Source of the DNA: RUG11198 sp964600615 | GTDB taxonomy: Bacteria; Bacillota_I; Bacilli_A; RF39; UBA660 | Length of the DNA: 64,000 nt | Assembly: GCA_964600615.1 (NCBI GenBank) | Contig: CAZRJK010000005.1 | Location: forward strand, 1-64,000 | Reading direction: 5' to 3' | Shown: one piece after another, positions 35,273-43,982 of the stretch | How positions within the stretch are numbered: the first letter of the stretch is position 1 | How the letters are laid out: every line of letters starts with the position of its first letter | Made by a program: the position numbers and the translations under genes | Notes under the pieces: generated by a model | Seen by the model: the letters and a program-made list of their open reading frames with translations, nothing else | What the model was told of the DNA's origin: nothing | Database searches by the model: none

Positions 35273-35896
35273 CTAATCCAAACGATTGTCTTTTATTTTT
35301 TTCTTTATAAATAAAATCAACAAGACAATTATTAAAATAGCAATTGGAATAAAATAATAATAATAACCAGTTACAAAATTTAAAAGATTATCAAATATTC
35401 CTCCATTACTAGCTGCATTATACTCAGCTACCAAATTATCAAATTGCTTGTCTGTAAATTCCTCTTCAGTCCACTCGTCACAAATTTCCAAATCACTATG
35501 TTGTTCACAAAAAGGAGACTGACTATACTCATTAAACTTAGGTAAATTTATAGTTATATAATCAACCACTACATCACATTTTTTTGAATAAACCTTAAAT
35601 CCTTTTTTTCCACTCTGTATAAAATTTTTTTGCGCATTAACCTCAAATAAAAAATTATTATCATTATCATCAATAAAAACATAAAAATCATTATCCAGAG
35701 CCTCAAAGTAAACTTCATAAGTTTGAAAATCACCATCAGTCACAGAATATCCAACATAATCATACTGATAAGTTATTCTTTTAGATAACTGTTTTAAATA
35801 ATCAATCTCATTACTATCACAATCTTCTGCTTTTACGTATAAATTAAAACTTAAAAACAAGAATAAGATTAAGCAAATATATTTAAATTGTCTCAT
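35273..35896 (-). CDS. Exported membrane-anchored protein, unknown
   Basis: 207 aa. A signal peptide ends near LYVKA, followed by an extracellular domain with five Cys (one right after the signal peptide, CDSNE), then a C-terminal hydrophobic helix and a KKKIKDNRLD tail. The sequence just before the helix is NFVTGYYYYF, reminiscent of the VKTG end of the SpaA proteins. ATG 35896 fits AGGTGA better than the TTG at 35902. It is the first gene of the Tad operon and a possible minor subunit or anchor; no family is recognised. Confidence 0.55.
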   Translation of the reverse strand: MRQFKYICLILFLFLSFNLYVKAEDCDSNEIDYLKQLSKRITYQYDYVGYSVTDGDFQTYEVYFEALDNDFYVFIDDNDNNFLFEVNAQKNFIQSGKKGFKVYSKKCDVVVDYITINLPKFNEYSQSPFCEQHSDLEICDEWTEEEFTDKQFDNLVAEYNAASNGGIFDNLLNFVTGYYYYFIPIAILIIVLLILFIKKKIKDNRLD

Positions 35897-35926
35897 ATAC
35901 AATATTCACCTACTCTCCTATTAAAA

Positions 35927-35935
35927 ATAATAACA
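35927..35935 (-). promoter_or_regulatory. Extended -10 promoter for the Tad operon
   Basis: TGTTATTAT on the minus strand (TATTAT at 35927-35932). The -35 (TTTATT) is weak. It is divergent from the promoter at 35963-35991. Confidence 0.45.
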
Positions 35936-35962
35936 TTTTTTTTATAAAAAATAAAGTTTTTT

Positions 35963-35991
35963 TTGTATTTTTTTAAAAAAAGTGTTATTAT
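35963..35991 (+). promoter_or_regulatory. Promoter of the thioredoxin-like gene
   Basis: TTGTAT (35963-35968), 17-base spacer ending TGT, TATTAT (35986-35991). Confidence 0.65.
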
Positions 35992-36017
35992 ATATATTAC
36001 ATATAAAGGAGATTTTT

Positions 36018-36464
36018 ATGAAAGAAAAAAATAATAGATTATTTGTTACACTAATAATAATATTTATAATAATAGTATCATCACTATTAATTATTAATAT
36101 TTTAAATCCAAAGAAAGGACAACTAGTAGCAATAAACTACAAAGAATATAAAAATAAAATTAATAAAAAAGATTCATTTATCTTAGTAGTAAGTGCTAGT
36201 ACATGTTCACATTGTGCTGAATATAAACCAAAATTAATTAAAATTGCCAGCAAAAACAATATAAATATTTACTACATAGATTATGACTTAGAATCTTCTA
36301 AAGATCAAAAAGAATTTTTAGATAATAATAAATTAAATGGATCAACACCTATAACTCTATTTATAAAGAACGGAAAACAAACTAGTTTATTTGATAGAAT
36401 TGAAGGAGATGTTTCTCAAGAGAAAGCAATAGAAAAATTTAAAAAAATGGGATTTATTAAGTAA
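36018..36464 (+). CDS. Membrane-anchored thioredoxin-like protein
   Basis: 148 aa. An N-terminal signal anchor (about 8-28) leads to an external thioredoxin fold with a CSHC active site (Cys63 and Cys66) in VVSASTCSHC, a YYIDYDLES strand and the cis-Pro region GSTPITLFIKNG. It is probably an extracytoplasmic thiol-disulfide enzyme. Its neighbours on the other strand encode Cys-containing exported pilus proteins, plausible substrates by inference. AAGGAG is 6 bases from ATG 36018; the longer frame from 35982 overlaps the promoter. Confidence 0.8.
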   Translation: MKEKNNRLFVTLIIIFIIIVSSLLIINILNPKKGQLVAINYKEYKNKINKKDSFILVVSASTCSHCAEYKPKLIKIASKNNINIYYIDYDLESSKDQKEFLDNNKLNGSTPITLFIKNGKQTSLFDRIEGDVSQEKAIEKFKKMGFIK

Positions 36465-36471
36465 TAAATCC
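36450..36471 (+). terminator. Terminator of the thioredoxin-like gene
   Basis: 9-bp stem GGATTTATT / AATAAATCC with loop AAGT, followed by a T-rich tract. It overlaps the stop. Confidence 0.75.
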
Positions 36472-36479
36472 TATTTTTA

Positions 36480-36508
36480 TTGATTTTTTTAGACTTTTAT
36501 TATATAAT
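36480..36508 (+). promoter_or_regulatory. tRNA-Arg promoter
   Basis: TTGATT (36480-36485), 17-base spacer, TATAAT (36503-36508), 18 bases before the mature tRNA 5' end. Confidence 0.7.
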
Positions 36509-36526
36509 TATAAGCGTATTTAAAAA

Positions 36527-36603
36527 GCGCCCATAGCTCAACTGGATAGAGCGTTTGGCTACGGACCAAAAGGTTTGGGGTTCGAATCCCTATGGGCGCA
36601 CCA
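36527..36603 (+). tRNA. tRNA-Arg (anticodon ACG)
   Basis: A complete cloverleaf. The acceptor stem is GCGCCCA / TGGGCGC, the D arm is GCTC...GAGC, the anticodon stem is TTTGG / CCAAA with loop CTACGGA (anticodon ACG, read as ICG for CGN codons), and the T arm has TTCGAAT. The 3' CCA is encoded. It stands alone with its own promoter and terminator. Confidence 0.98.
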
Positions 36604-36613
36604 TAAAATAAAT

Positions 36614-36638
36614 AAAACGACCATAAAAGTCGTTTTTT
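36614..36638 (+). terminator. tRNA-Arg terminator
   Basis: 8-bp stem AAAACGAC / GTCGTTTT with a 7-base loop, followed by T residues. Confidence 0.8.
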
Positions 36639-36679
36639 ATTATTACATATATTTAATAAACACTAATATTTTTTTATGA

Positions 36680-36685
36680 TATAAT
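36680..36685 (+). promoter_or_regulatory. Extended -10 promoter of the CmpB-family gene
   Basis: TGATATAAT with TATAAT at 36680-36685. There is no clear -35. The leader before the ATG at 36702 would be about 10 bases. Confidence 0.45.
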
Positions 36686-36701
36686 TAAAATGAGGTGCAA
36701 T

Positions 36702-37328
36702 ATGAATTATAAAAAATATTTAACTAATGAACTAAAACTTGATAAACAACAATTAATAGGTATTACTTGCCTAATAATAGTAATATCTGGAATATTTGGC
36801 TGGATATATGAATTTATCTTTTATTACTTTAATGGAGGATGTAAAACATTTTATATGCAAGGAGGAAACTTCTTACCTTGGATAAATATTTATGCAATAG
36901 GAAGTATAATGATTATCTTACTAACAAAAAAAGTAAGAAAATATCCTATCATAGTATTCTTAATTGGCATAATATCCACAGGAATATTAGAATACTTTTC
37001 TGGATTAGCTATATTTAAATTATACAATTTAAGATTATGGGACTATAATAAAGAAATATTAAACTTTGGTAACATTGATGGCTTTGTATGCTTAAGAAGT
37101 ATAATGTTCTTTGGAATGTCCTCTCTATTACTAATTTATATAATATTACCATTTTGTATATATTTATCTAAAAAAATTAATAAAAAAACTTTCTTAATTA
37201 TAAGTATAAGCTTATGTAGCATAATATTATTTGATGAATTATATAATCTAATATTTGCCAGATTATTAAATCTCCCTCGAGCATCAGATGTATATAAAGG
37301 ATTAGGCTTTAAATATGTAAAATTTTAA
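36702..37328 (+). CDS. CmpB-family membrane protein (putative ABC transporter permease)
   Basis: 208 aa with about six membrane helices. Family hallmarks are SGIFGWIYE early, ILEYFSGLAIFKLYNLRLWDY in the middle, and NIDGFVCLRSIMFFGMSS after it. This family (ABC_trans_CmpB) is annotated as putative permease, but its biochemical role is not established, and no ATPase gene is adjacent. ATG 36702 has AGGTG just upstream; the ATG at 36690 lacks an RBS. Confidence 0.75.
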   Translation: MNYKKYLTNELKLDKQQLIGITCLIIVISGIFGWIYEFIFYYFNGGCKTFYMQGGNFLPWINIYAIGSIMIILLTKKVRKYPIIVFLIGIISTGILEYFSGLAIFKLYNLRLWDYNKEILNFGNIDGFVCLRSIMFFGMSSLLLIYIILPFCIYLSKKINKKTFLIISISLCSIILFDELYNLIFARLLNLPRASDVYKGLGFKYVKF

Positions 37329-37331
37329 TAA

Positions 37332-37360
37332 AAAAAACTCTTGATTATCAAGAGTTTTTT
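37332..37360. terminator. Bidirectional terminator
   Basis: 12-bp stem (A6 CTCTTG / CAAGAG T6) with loop ATTAT, between converging genes. Confidence 0.85.
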
Positions 37361-37361
37361 A

Positions 37362-38810
37362 TTATATAAATGATACTATCATTAACACCACAAATATCAA
37401 AATTAATAGGCCTAATATAAATCTCCATATATACTTTAACCATTTAGAATAAGGAACTTCTAAATAAGTAAGACCTATAATTAACATAATACTAGTAGGG
37501 CCACATATCTGTACTAGACCATAAAAACTTTGGAATATTGTTGCATAAACATTTAAATTAGCCTTATCTGTTAAACTTGAAGTAATATTAGAAAAAATAC
37601 CAGCTACTACATAGAAAACATCAACATTAAGAATTGCACCCAACACTGACAATAAAGAAGCAACAATAACATTATCACCAAAACTCTCACCAGCATTTGT
37701 AATAAGAGTTTCAACAAACCCATTATTATAAGCTGCTACTAAAACAGTATATGCTAAAGCAACAATCATTACAGCAGGTACCATTTTTCTAATACCATAA
37801 ACAAATCCATTAATAAGATCTTTAAACTTAACTTTTGAAATAAGTTTCATAATTAGTAAGAATAGAGAAATACATATACTAGCCATTAAATAGCTACCCA
37901 TCTCTCCCCATCTACCAAAAGCTGTAATATTTTTAGAAATCAAACTAGTAAACACAGCATATTTACCAATTTTTAATCCAGTCAACCAAGTATGGAACTT
38001 ATCAAAACAAGTAAATCCAAACAAATCATTCCATGGCATATAACCTAAAACTAATACAACAAACAATAAAGATGCAAATACAATTAAAGGCCATACTTTA
38101 ACAGAAGAAACATCTTCTTTAGTCTTTGTCTTAGGTTGAACATTAAATACATCATCAGTACTTAATAATACTTTTTCATTCTCATTTTCAACATTTTTAA
38201 TATGTTTAATAATAAAGAATATCAATAAAGCAGTTCCCAAAACTAATAATATAACTTTAGGAATAACATTTTTCCAAATACCATCTAATCCAGCTACCTT
38301 ATCAAATACTGTAAAAGTTGTTCCATATTGACTTGAACCATCTCTAAAACTAAAGAACAATCCACCAATAATACCAACAAAAGTAGCAACTACAGTTGAT
38401 GATAAAGCAACAAATTTATCATAACCCAATAATAAAATAACTGAAATTACAAAAGGTATAAAAATAAGCGCCAACAAATTAAATCCACCAATAGATGTAA
38501 GTAATACAAAAACAATAGTAGAAATAATTATAAATAATTTTTTCCTTTCTTTAACTTTTTCTGCAGTAACAGTTAATAATTTCTTATATGCTGGAATCTT
38601 ATTCAAAGCTCCATACATACCACCTACTACAAAAATAAATAATATTGTTTCAAAGAAATAATAATATGATTGAAAATAATCAATTAATAAATCTCCTATA
38701 GCAACATAGCTAATACCACTTCTTCCTTCAATAAAGTAGCTAGCAATTACAATCAATAATAAGATAATTAAAATTGATGCAACAAAACCAAATTTCTTTA
38801 CTTTCTTCAT
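37362..38810 (-). CDS. YfcC/DcuC-type membrane carrier
   Basis: 482 aa, about 12 hydrophobic helices. The region FETILFIFVVGGMYGALNK and the loop SIGGFNLLALIFIPFVISV, with ALSSTVVATFVGIIGG, follow the pattern of the YfcC/C4-dicarboxylate-basic amino acid carrier superfamily. Such proteins import or exchange amino acids, peptides or dicarboxylates; the substrate here is unknown. RBS GGAGGT precedes ATG 38810. It is a single-gene unit between two terminators. Confidence 0.72.
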   Translation of the reverse strand: MKKVKKFGFVASILIILLLIVIASYFIEGRSGISYVAIGDLLIDYFQSYYYFFETILFIFVVGGMYGALNKIPAYKKLLTVTAEKVKERKKLFIIISTIVFVLLTSIGGFNLLALIFIPFVISVILLLGYDKFVALSSTVVATFVGIIGGLFFSFRDGSSQYGTTFTVFDKVAGLDGIWKNVIPKVILLVLGTALLIFFIIKHIKNVENENEKVLLSTDDVFNVQPKTKTKEDVSSVKVWPLIVFASLLFVVLVLGYMPWNDLFGFTCFDKFHTWLTGLKIGKYAVFTSLISKNITAFGRWGEMGSYLMASICISLFLLIMKLISKVKFKDLINGFVYGIRKMVPAVMIVALAYTVLVAAYNNGFVETLITNAGESFGDNVIVASLLSVLGAILNVDVFYVVAGIFSNITSSLTDKANLNVYATIFQSFYGLVQICGPTSIMLIIGLTYLEVPYSKWLKYIWRFILGLLILIFVVLMIVSFI

Positions 38811-38827
38811 AATTTACCTCCAATTTC

Positions 38828-38836
38828 ATTATAGCA
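38828..38836 (-). promoter_or_regulatory. Extended -10 promoter of the YfcC-type gene
   Basis: TGCTATAAT on the minus strand (TATAAT at 38828-38833), 17 bases before the ATG. Confidence 0.5.
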
Positions 38837-38887
38837 CAATCGTTATTTTTTACTACAATTTTACCCATTTGTTTACTAAAACAGCAA

Positions 38888-38923
38888 AAAAATTAACCAT
38901 TAATTAAATAATAGTTAATTTTT
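38888..38923 (-). terminator. Terminator of the lysS-C39 operon
   Basis: 10-bp stem AAAAATTAAC / GTTAATTTTT with a 16-base loop, U-rich after the stem on the minus strand. Confidence 0.65.
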
Positions 38924-38925
38924 AT

Positions 38926-39669
38926 TTATACTGTATTACCATTTTTTATATCTGCTTTAGTTAGAGAAAAAATAACAGCAAAATAAGCATAAGGCATTTT
39001 TTCCTCAAAACCAAATATTTTATCTGCATCTTGTGGCACTTTAGTTCTTTCTTCAGACATCGAATCAATTACTATATATTTATTATCATCTGTTTTACCA
39101 GTTAAAACAATATAATGTCCTCCTTTAGTCCAATAACCTTTTTTACCACTATCTCTACCATATTCATTCTGTACATGCACAATGACTTTTTTCCCATCAT
39201 CCAAAGCTTTATCAATTTCGGGTTTATATGCACCAAGACAATCATTTTCATAACCACCAATTATTTCAGGTTCATCTAACCCATAAATTTTTGCTAAATC
39301 ATTAAAAGCATTACGTGTCTTTGATGTATCAACACCATTTTCATAAGCTTTAGTAGCTATTGCCTCTGGAGATTGATATTCATTAGACAAAAAACTATTA
39401 AATAGAGTTGCAAAAGCAAAAATACCACAACCACTTTTTTTTAAATTATCATCACTATATGGAATTTTTTCATATTTATTACACTGTTGATTATACCAAT
39501 AACCATCATTATATTTTTTACATTCAACTTCTGAATCAATAGAAACAGTTTCCGTATCACAATTACTTCCTAATTTTTTAATTTTAAATTTTTCAGCATT
39601 ACTAACATCAATTGTTAAATCAATCATATCATTAGTAGATACTGATTTAATACTAGAATCATTTCCCAT
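38926..39669 (-). CDS. C39-like cysteine peptidase-fold protein without signal peptide
   Basis: 247 aa. YNQQCNKYEKIPY and SGCGIFAFATLF (candidate nucleophile Cys), then GGHYIVLTG (candidate His) and VIDSMS (candidate Asp), match the C39_2 papain-like pattern. Most relatives are exported, but no signal peptide or membrane helix is visible. The frame is closed upstream by the end of lysS (9 bases away), so the protein is either cytoplasmic or N-terminally shortened. RBS is weak (GTGGTG). Several further Cys are present. Confidence 0.62.
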   Translation of the reverse strand: MGNDSSIKSVSTNDMIDLTIDVSNAEKFKIKKLGSNCDTETVSIDSEVECKKYNDGYWYNQQCNKYEKIPYSDDNLKKSGCGIFAFATLFNSFLSNEYQSPEAIATKAYENGVDTSKTRNAFNDLAKIYGLDEPEIIGGYENDCLGAYKPEIDKALDDGKKVIVHVQNEYGRDSGKKGYWTKGGHYIVLTGKTDDNKYIVIDSMSEERTKVPQDADKIFGFEEKMPYAYFAVIFSLTKADIKNGNTV

Positions 39670-39678
39670 ATAACACCA

Positions 39679-41172
39679 CTACTTATCTTTAGGTTTCATT
39701 GTTGGAAACAAAATTACTTCTTGAATAGAATCTTGCTCAGTAAGTAACATTACCAACCTATCAATTCCATACCCTATACCACCAGCAGGAGGCATACCAT
39801 ATTCCAAAGCCTCAACAAAATCATAATCTATATCATTAGCTTCCTCATTACCAAGCTCTCTTTCCTTAATTTGAGCTTCAAATCTCTCTAACTGATCAAT
39901 AGGATCATTCAATTCCGTATAAGCATTAGCAAACTCTTTACCACCAATAAATAATTCAAATCTATCAACAAATCTAGGATCATCTGGATTTTTCTTTGTA
40001 AGAGGACTTAATTCAATAGGATGTCCATATAAAAACGTTGGTTGAATCAAATCTTCTTCAACATATTTTTCAAAGAATTTATTAATAATATGTCCATAAG
40101 ATTTCTCGTGTTCCTCTAATTCTATATCATGTTCCTTAGCCAATTTTAAACATTCATCTAAATCTTTAATCTTTTTAAAATCTATTTTAGTTTTTTCTTT
40201 TATAGCATCAGTCATACTTACCTTCTTAAAAGGCTTAGACAAATCTATTTCATTACCATACCAAGTAAATACATTCTTACCAACAGCTTTATCAGCAACA
40301 AATTTAAACATTCTCTCAGTTTGATCCATCATACCATCTAAATCAGAATAAGCTTTATAAGCCTCCATTAAAGTGAACTCTGGATTATGCTTAGGATCCA
40401 TTCCTTCATTTCTAAAAGTTCTACCTATTTCATAAACAGATTCCATACCACCAACTAAAAGCCTTTTTAAAGGAAGTTCCAAAGCTATTCTCAAATACAT
40501 ATCAATATCTAAAGTATTATGATGAGTAACAAAAGGTCTAGCGGCAGCACCTGTAAGTAAATTAGTAAGAATAGGAGTCTCTACTTCTACATACCCTTCA
40601 TTATCCATAAACTCCTGAATAGCTCTAATAATCTTAGGTCTAACAAAAGCTACTCTCTTAGCTTCTTCATTACAAATTAAATCTAAATACCTTTTTCTTA
40701 ACCTATCTTCTATATTAGTAAGACCATGAAATTTTTCAGGTAAAACTCTCAAAGATTTAACTAAATGCGTATATTCTAAACACTTAACAGTCATTTCTCC
40801 AGTTCTAGTCTTCATAACCTTACCAGTTACACCAACTATATCTCCAATATCAGCACTCTTAAATAAATTATATACCTCTTCACCAACATCATTAATAGAT
40901 ATATATACTTGCATTTTCCCCGCTTTATCTTGAATACTAAAGAAAGAAGCCTTTCCCATTTTTCTTATAAACATAATTCTACCAGCAATAGTAACACGAG
41001 TATCCATTTCTTCCAATTTATCATGTTCAATATCCCCATACTCTTCCCTAATTTCTGAAGATAAATGTGTTCTATTAAATACATGTCCAAAAGGATCTAT
41101 CCCCATATTTCTAATTTTTTCAGCTTTCTCTCTTCTAACAATCTCCTGATCAGTTCTATTAATTTCTTCCAT
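39679..41172 (-). CDS. lysS: Lysyl-tRNA synthetase, class II
   Basis: 497 aa. The N-terminal OB-fold anticodon-binding domain (VTIAGRIMFIRKMGKASFF) is followed by the class II core with motif 1 (IQEFMDNEGYVEVETPIL), motif 2 (FRNEGMDPKHNPEFTLMEAY) and motif 3 (GGIGYGIDRLVMLL). ATG 41172 is preferred, with AGGAAGG 8 bases upstream; GTG 41181 is within reach of that RBS but badly spaced. No T-box is seen upstream. It belongs to a dusB-RDD-lysS-C39 run; dusB-lysS adjacency is common in Bacilli. Confidence 0.96.
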   Translation of the reverse strand: MEEINRTDQEIVRREKAEKIRNMGIDPFGHVFNRTHLSSEIREEYGDIEHDKLEEMDTRVTIAGRIMFIRKMGKASFFSIQDKAGKMQVYISINDVGEEVYNLFKSADIGDIVGVTGKVMKTRTGEMTVKCLEYTHLVKSLRVLPEKFHGLTNIEDRLRKRYLDLICNEEAKRVAFVRPKIIRAIQEFMDNEGYVEVETPILTNLLTGAAARPFVTHHNTLDIDMYLRIALELPLKRLLVGGMESVYEIGRTFRNEGMDPKHNPEFTLMEAYKAYSDLDGMMDQTERMFKFVADKAVGKNVFTWYGNEIDLSKPFKKVSMTDAIKEKTKIDFKKIKDLDECLKLAKEHDIELEEHEKSYGHIINKFFEKYVEEDLIQPTFLYGHPIELSPLTKKNPDDPRFVDRFELFIGGKEFANAYTELNDPIDQLERFEAQIKERELGNEEANDIDYDFVEALEYGMPPAGGIGYGIDRLVMLLTEQDSIQEVILFPTMKPKDK

Positions 41173-41185
41173 TCCTTTCACCTTC

Positions 41186-41776
41186 CTACTTACAATCTAT
41201 AACAACACTATTACTCATAATATCATTAAGAGATAAATTATCTTCTCTTTTATTAATCATTATTACAGATGCTAACATATAAATTAATCTAATAATATTA
41301 ATTAATCCACATAGAACCATATACATAACTCCCCTTGTTAAATATAACATGATAACAAGAAACAACGCAGGTATTATATCATCTATAATACTAGTTCTAA
41401 TAATTAATTTAAACAAACTAATTCTTTTATTATCATTATTAATAATCCTAATCCCCATAAGTTTCTTACCAATACTAGCACCATCATTTAAATATTGAAA
41501 CATTATAAAATATCCTATACATATAATAGCATACAAAGTATTATAAGTTACATTAACCATTCCCATATCATAATTAATATTAGAAACTAACTTTATATAT
41601 TCACTATCAGATATCTCCCTATTAACATAACTATTATTAACAGAATATAATTCTTTATTTAAACTTTCTAACTTAGAAGTATTATTTCCCAAAGATATAA
41701 TAGATACGATTAAACCAACAATAAACATATCTATAACATAAGCCAGAAGTCTTTTCTTTAAACTAGCATGTTTCAT
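41186..41776 (-). CDS. RDD-family membrane protein
   Basis: 196 aa. It starts KHASLKKRLLAYVIDMFIVGL, with the R and D residues of the RDD motif, then has further helices and the GASIGKKLMGIRIINND segment typical of the family. RDD proteins are small membrane proteins, some acting as ion transporters; no specific function can be given. It lies between dusB and lysS, 4 bases before the latter's RBS region. Confidence 0.82.
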   Translation of the reverse strand: MKHASLKKRLLAYVIDMFIVGLIVSIISLGNNTSKLESLNKELYSVNNSYVNREISDSEYIKLVSNINYDMGMVNVTYNTLYAIICIGYFIMFQYLNDGASIGKKLMGIRIINNDNKRISLFKLIIRTSIIDDIIPALFLVIMLYLTRGVMYMVLCGLINIIRLIYMLASVIMINKREDNLSLNDIMSNSVVIDCK

Positions 41777-41804
41777 AACATCACACTCACAAAATTATTA
41801 TACA

Positions 41805-42782
41805 CTAAGTACTTAATTTATTCAAATAGTTTTTAAGTATATTCCTAATCTCTTCTTCATTATTTGCCTTAAATATTTCCCTCTTAATATTAATACAATC
41901 AGGCATACCTTTTATATACCAAGCTATATGACTTCTCATCTCTAAAATAGCAACCTTTTCCTTTTTTATCTCTAATAGATAACTCATATGATGAAAACAC
42001 ATATCTATTCTTTCTAAATATGATACAGGAATAGGCTTAATTCCCTTGTCAAAATAGTTAACTAAATCTCTAATCAACCAAGGATTTCCCAAACATCCTC
42101 TACCTATCATAATAGCATCAACACCAGTATTAAACATTAATATTGCACTATATATATCAGTTATATCCCCATTACCAATAACAGGAATAGATACACTTTC
42201 TTTAACACTCCTAATTACATCATAATTAACCTTACCAGAATATCCTTGACTCCTAGTTCTACCATGAACAGCAATTGCACTAGCACCAGCCTCTTCACAT
42301 TTTTTAGCAATCTCCACTGCATTAATACTCTTATCATCCCAACCAATTCTCATCTTTACCGTAACAGGAATAGATGAACTAGATACTACAGACTTTACTA
42401 TTTCATATGCTTTAGAAGGATCCTTTAAAAGAGCAGAACCAGCCTTAGACTTAATAGCAACCTTAGGAACAGGACATCCCATATTAATATCAATAATATC
42501 GCATAATTTATTTTCACTAATATATTTAGCTGCTTTAGCCATCGTATCAGCATTAGAACCAAATATTTGTATCGCAATAGGTATATTTAACTTATCATAT
42601 CCTCTTAACATATCTAATGTTTTTTTATTACTTCTAATAATAGCCTCTGCACTAATTAATTCCGTAACAGCATAACCAACTCCCATTTCTTCACATATTT
42701 TTATATAAGGATAATTAGAAACACCTGCCATAGGAGCTAACACTATATTATTCTTTATTTCAACATTACCTATCTTAAACAA
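41805..42782 (-). CDS. dusB: tRNA-dihydrouridine synthase (DusB type)
   Basis: 325 aa flavoenzyme reducing uridine in tRNA. The TIM-barrel starts FKIGNVEIKNNIVLAPMAGVS, with the signature INMGCPVPKV, the catalytic loop KSKAGSALL, MRIGWD, HGRTRSQGYSG and GNGDI. The start is read as TTG at 42782, because GAGGTG lies 6 bases upstream and the next residues are the normal beginning of the family; the frame is open to 42815 but without supporting features. Confidence 0.92.
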   Translation of the reverse strand: MFKIGNVEIKNNIVLAPMAGVSNYPYIKICEEMGVGYAVTELISAEAIIRSNKKTLDMLRGYDKLNIPIAIQIFGSNADTMAKAAKYISENKLCDIIDINMGCPVPKVAIKSKAGSALLKDPSKAYEIVKSVVSSSSIPVTVKMRIGWDDKSINAVEIAKKCEEAGASAIAVHGRTRSQGYSGKVNYDVIRSVKESVSIPVIGNGDITDIYSAILMFNTGVDAIMIGRGCLGNPWLIRDLVNYFDKGIKPIPVSYLERIDMCFHHMSYLLEIKKEKVAILEMRSHIAWYIKGMPDCINIKREIFKANNEEEIRNILKNYLNKLST

Positions 42783-42882
42783 AAGAATCACCTCTAAACA
42801 AAAGTATTTTACCATATAATTAGCAAAACAAAAAGTATTTTATAATAATTAAAAATATATTATAATTAACTTAGGTGATATT

Positions 42883-43608
42883 ATGAATAACGAAGAAAAA
42901 ATAAAATTATTAAACCAATACATAAAAGAATCAAATAATATAGTCTTCTTTGGCGGAGCCGGTGTTTCTACCGAAAGTGGTATAAAAGACTTTAGAAGTA
43001 GAGATGGATTATATAATCAAAAGTATAAATATCCTCCAGAACAAATATTATCTCATTCTTTCTTTATAAATAATACAGAAGAATTCTATAAATTCTATCA
43101 CGATAAATTAAACTGTTTAAATATTAAACCAAATATCTGTCATAAATACTTAACAAAATTAGAAAAAGAAGGAAAATTAAAAGCCATAATTACTCAAAAT
43201 ATAGATGGGCTCCATCAAAAAGCAGGAAGTAAAAATATCTTAGAATTACATGGAACTATCTACGAAAACTATTGTACAAAATGCTACAAATCATATAATG
43301 CAGAATATATCTTCAAAGAAAAAAAGATTCCCACATGTACTTGTGGAAATATAATAAAACCAAATATTGTACTATATGAAGAACCATTAAATAGTAACAT
43401 AATAAATAATACTATAAAATACATATCAAACTGCGATTTATTAATAATAGCAGGAACTTCTCTAACAGTATATCCTGCAGCTTCATTCATCCATTATTTT
43501 AACGGAAAACACATAGTAATTATTAACAAAGATACAACACCTATGGATAACATAGCAGACCTAGTAATAAATGATTCCATTGGAAATGTCTTTTCTAAAT
43601 TAAAATAG
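42883..43608 (+). CDS. cobB: NAD-dependent protein deacylase, sirtuin (CobB type)
   Basis: 241 aa. NAD-binding GGAGVSTESGIKDFRS, TQNIDGLHQKAGS, the catalytic His in LELHGTI, the zinc-binding CTKC and CTC pair, and AGTSLTVYPAA are all present. It removes acyl groups from protein lysines. It is divergent from dusB; TATAAT at 42861-42866 is a probable -10. RBS GGTGAT precedes the ATG. Confidence 0.94.
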   Translation: MNNEEKIKLLNQYIKESNNIVFFGGAGVSTESGIKDFRSRDGLYNQKYKYPPEQILSHSFFINNTEEFYKFYHDKLNCLNIKPNICHKYLTKLEKEGKLKAIITQNIDGLHQKAGSKNILELHGTIYENYCTKCYKSYNAEYIFKEKKIPTCTCGNIIKPNIVLYEEPLNSNIINNTIKYISNCDLLIIAGTSLTVYPAASFIHYFNGKHIVIINKDTTPMDNIADLVINDSIGNVFSKLK

Positions 43609-43626
43609 AAGTTAAACTTCTATTTT
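43602..43626. terminator. Bidirectional terminator between sirtuin and cotD
   Basis: 10-bp stem AAAATAGAAG / CTTCTATTTT with loop TTAAA. Confidence 0.8.
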
Positions 43627-43627
43627 T

Positions 43628-43960
43628 CTATTTAAAACAGCAACATGAACCACATTGTACATTAGTACAAGTATTCTCTTCACAACAAGTATATCTTGGT
43701 TGATATGTATGTCTGTAAACATGATTATTAATTATTCTAGTATTAATAGGACAAATATGAGGAACTTCATGAATAAAAGTTCTATTAACAACCCTTTCTC
43801 TACCAGGTTCAACTATAGGATTCATAACATCTCCCATAGGTTGTTGAAATCCTCCCATCATATTAGTATTAATATTCATATTATCATTCATATTAGTATT
43901 AATATTATCATTAGTTATATTAATATCAATATCTTCTTGCCTAAATCCATTATCAAACAT
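43628..43960 (-). CDS. CotD-family spore coat protein
   Basis: 110 aa. The first 45 residues are Asn/Met-rich and low complexity. The rest has P-I-V-x-P, V-x-R-T-F, VPHICPINTRIINNHVYRH and a C-terminal Cys cluster ending CGSCCCFK. The VPHIxPINTxxxNHxxYxH pattern is that of CotD inner-coat proteins, whose Cys-rich ends cross-link. A sporulation-type -10 lies upstream (43983-43991). This is strong support for endospore formation. Confidence 0.82.
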   Translation of the reverse strand: MFDNGFRQEDIDINITNDNINTNMNDNMNINTNMMGGFQQPMGDVMNPIVEPGRERVVNRTFIHEVPHICPINTRIINNHVYRHTYQPRYTCCEENTCTNVQCGSCCCFK

Positions 43961-43982
43961 TTATAATACCTCCTATCTACTT

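Noticed and set aside
41173..41185. T-box or other riboswitch before lysS
   Set aside because: Only 13 bases separate the RDD gene from lysS and no T-box sequence is visible upstream.
43655..43966. 103-aa plus-strand frame
   Set aside because: It is antisense to cotD and consists of Asn/Ile/Ser low complexity produced by the Asn-rich coding strand.
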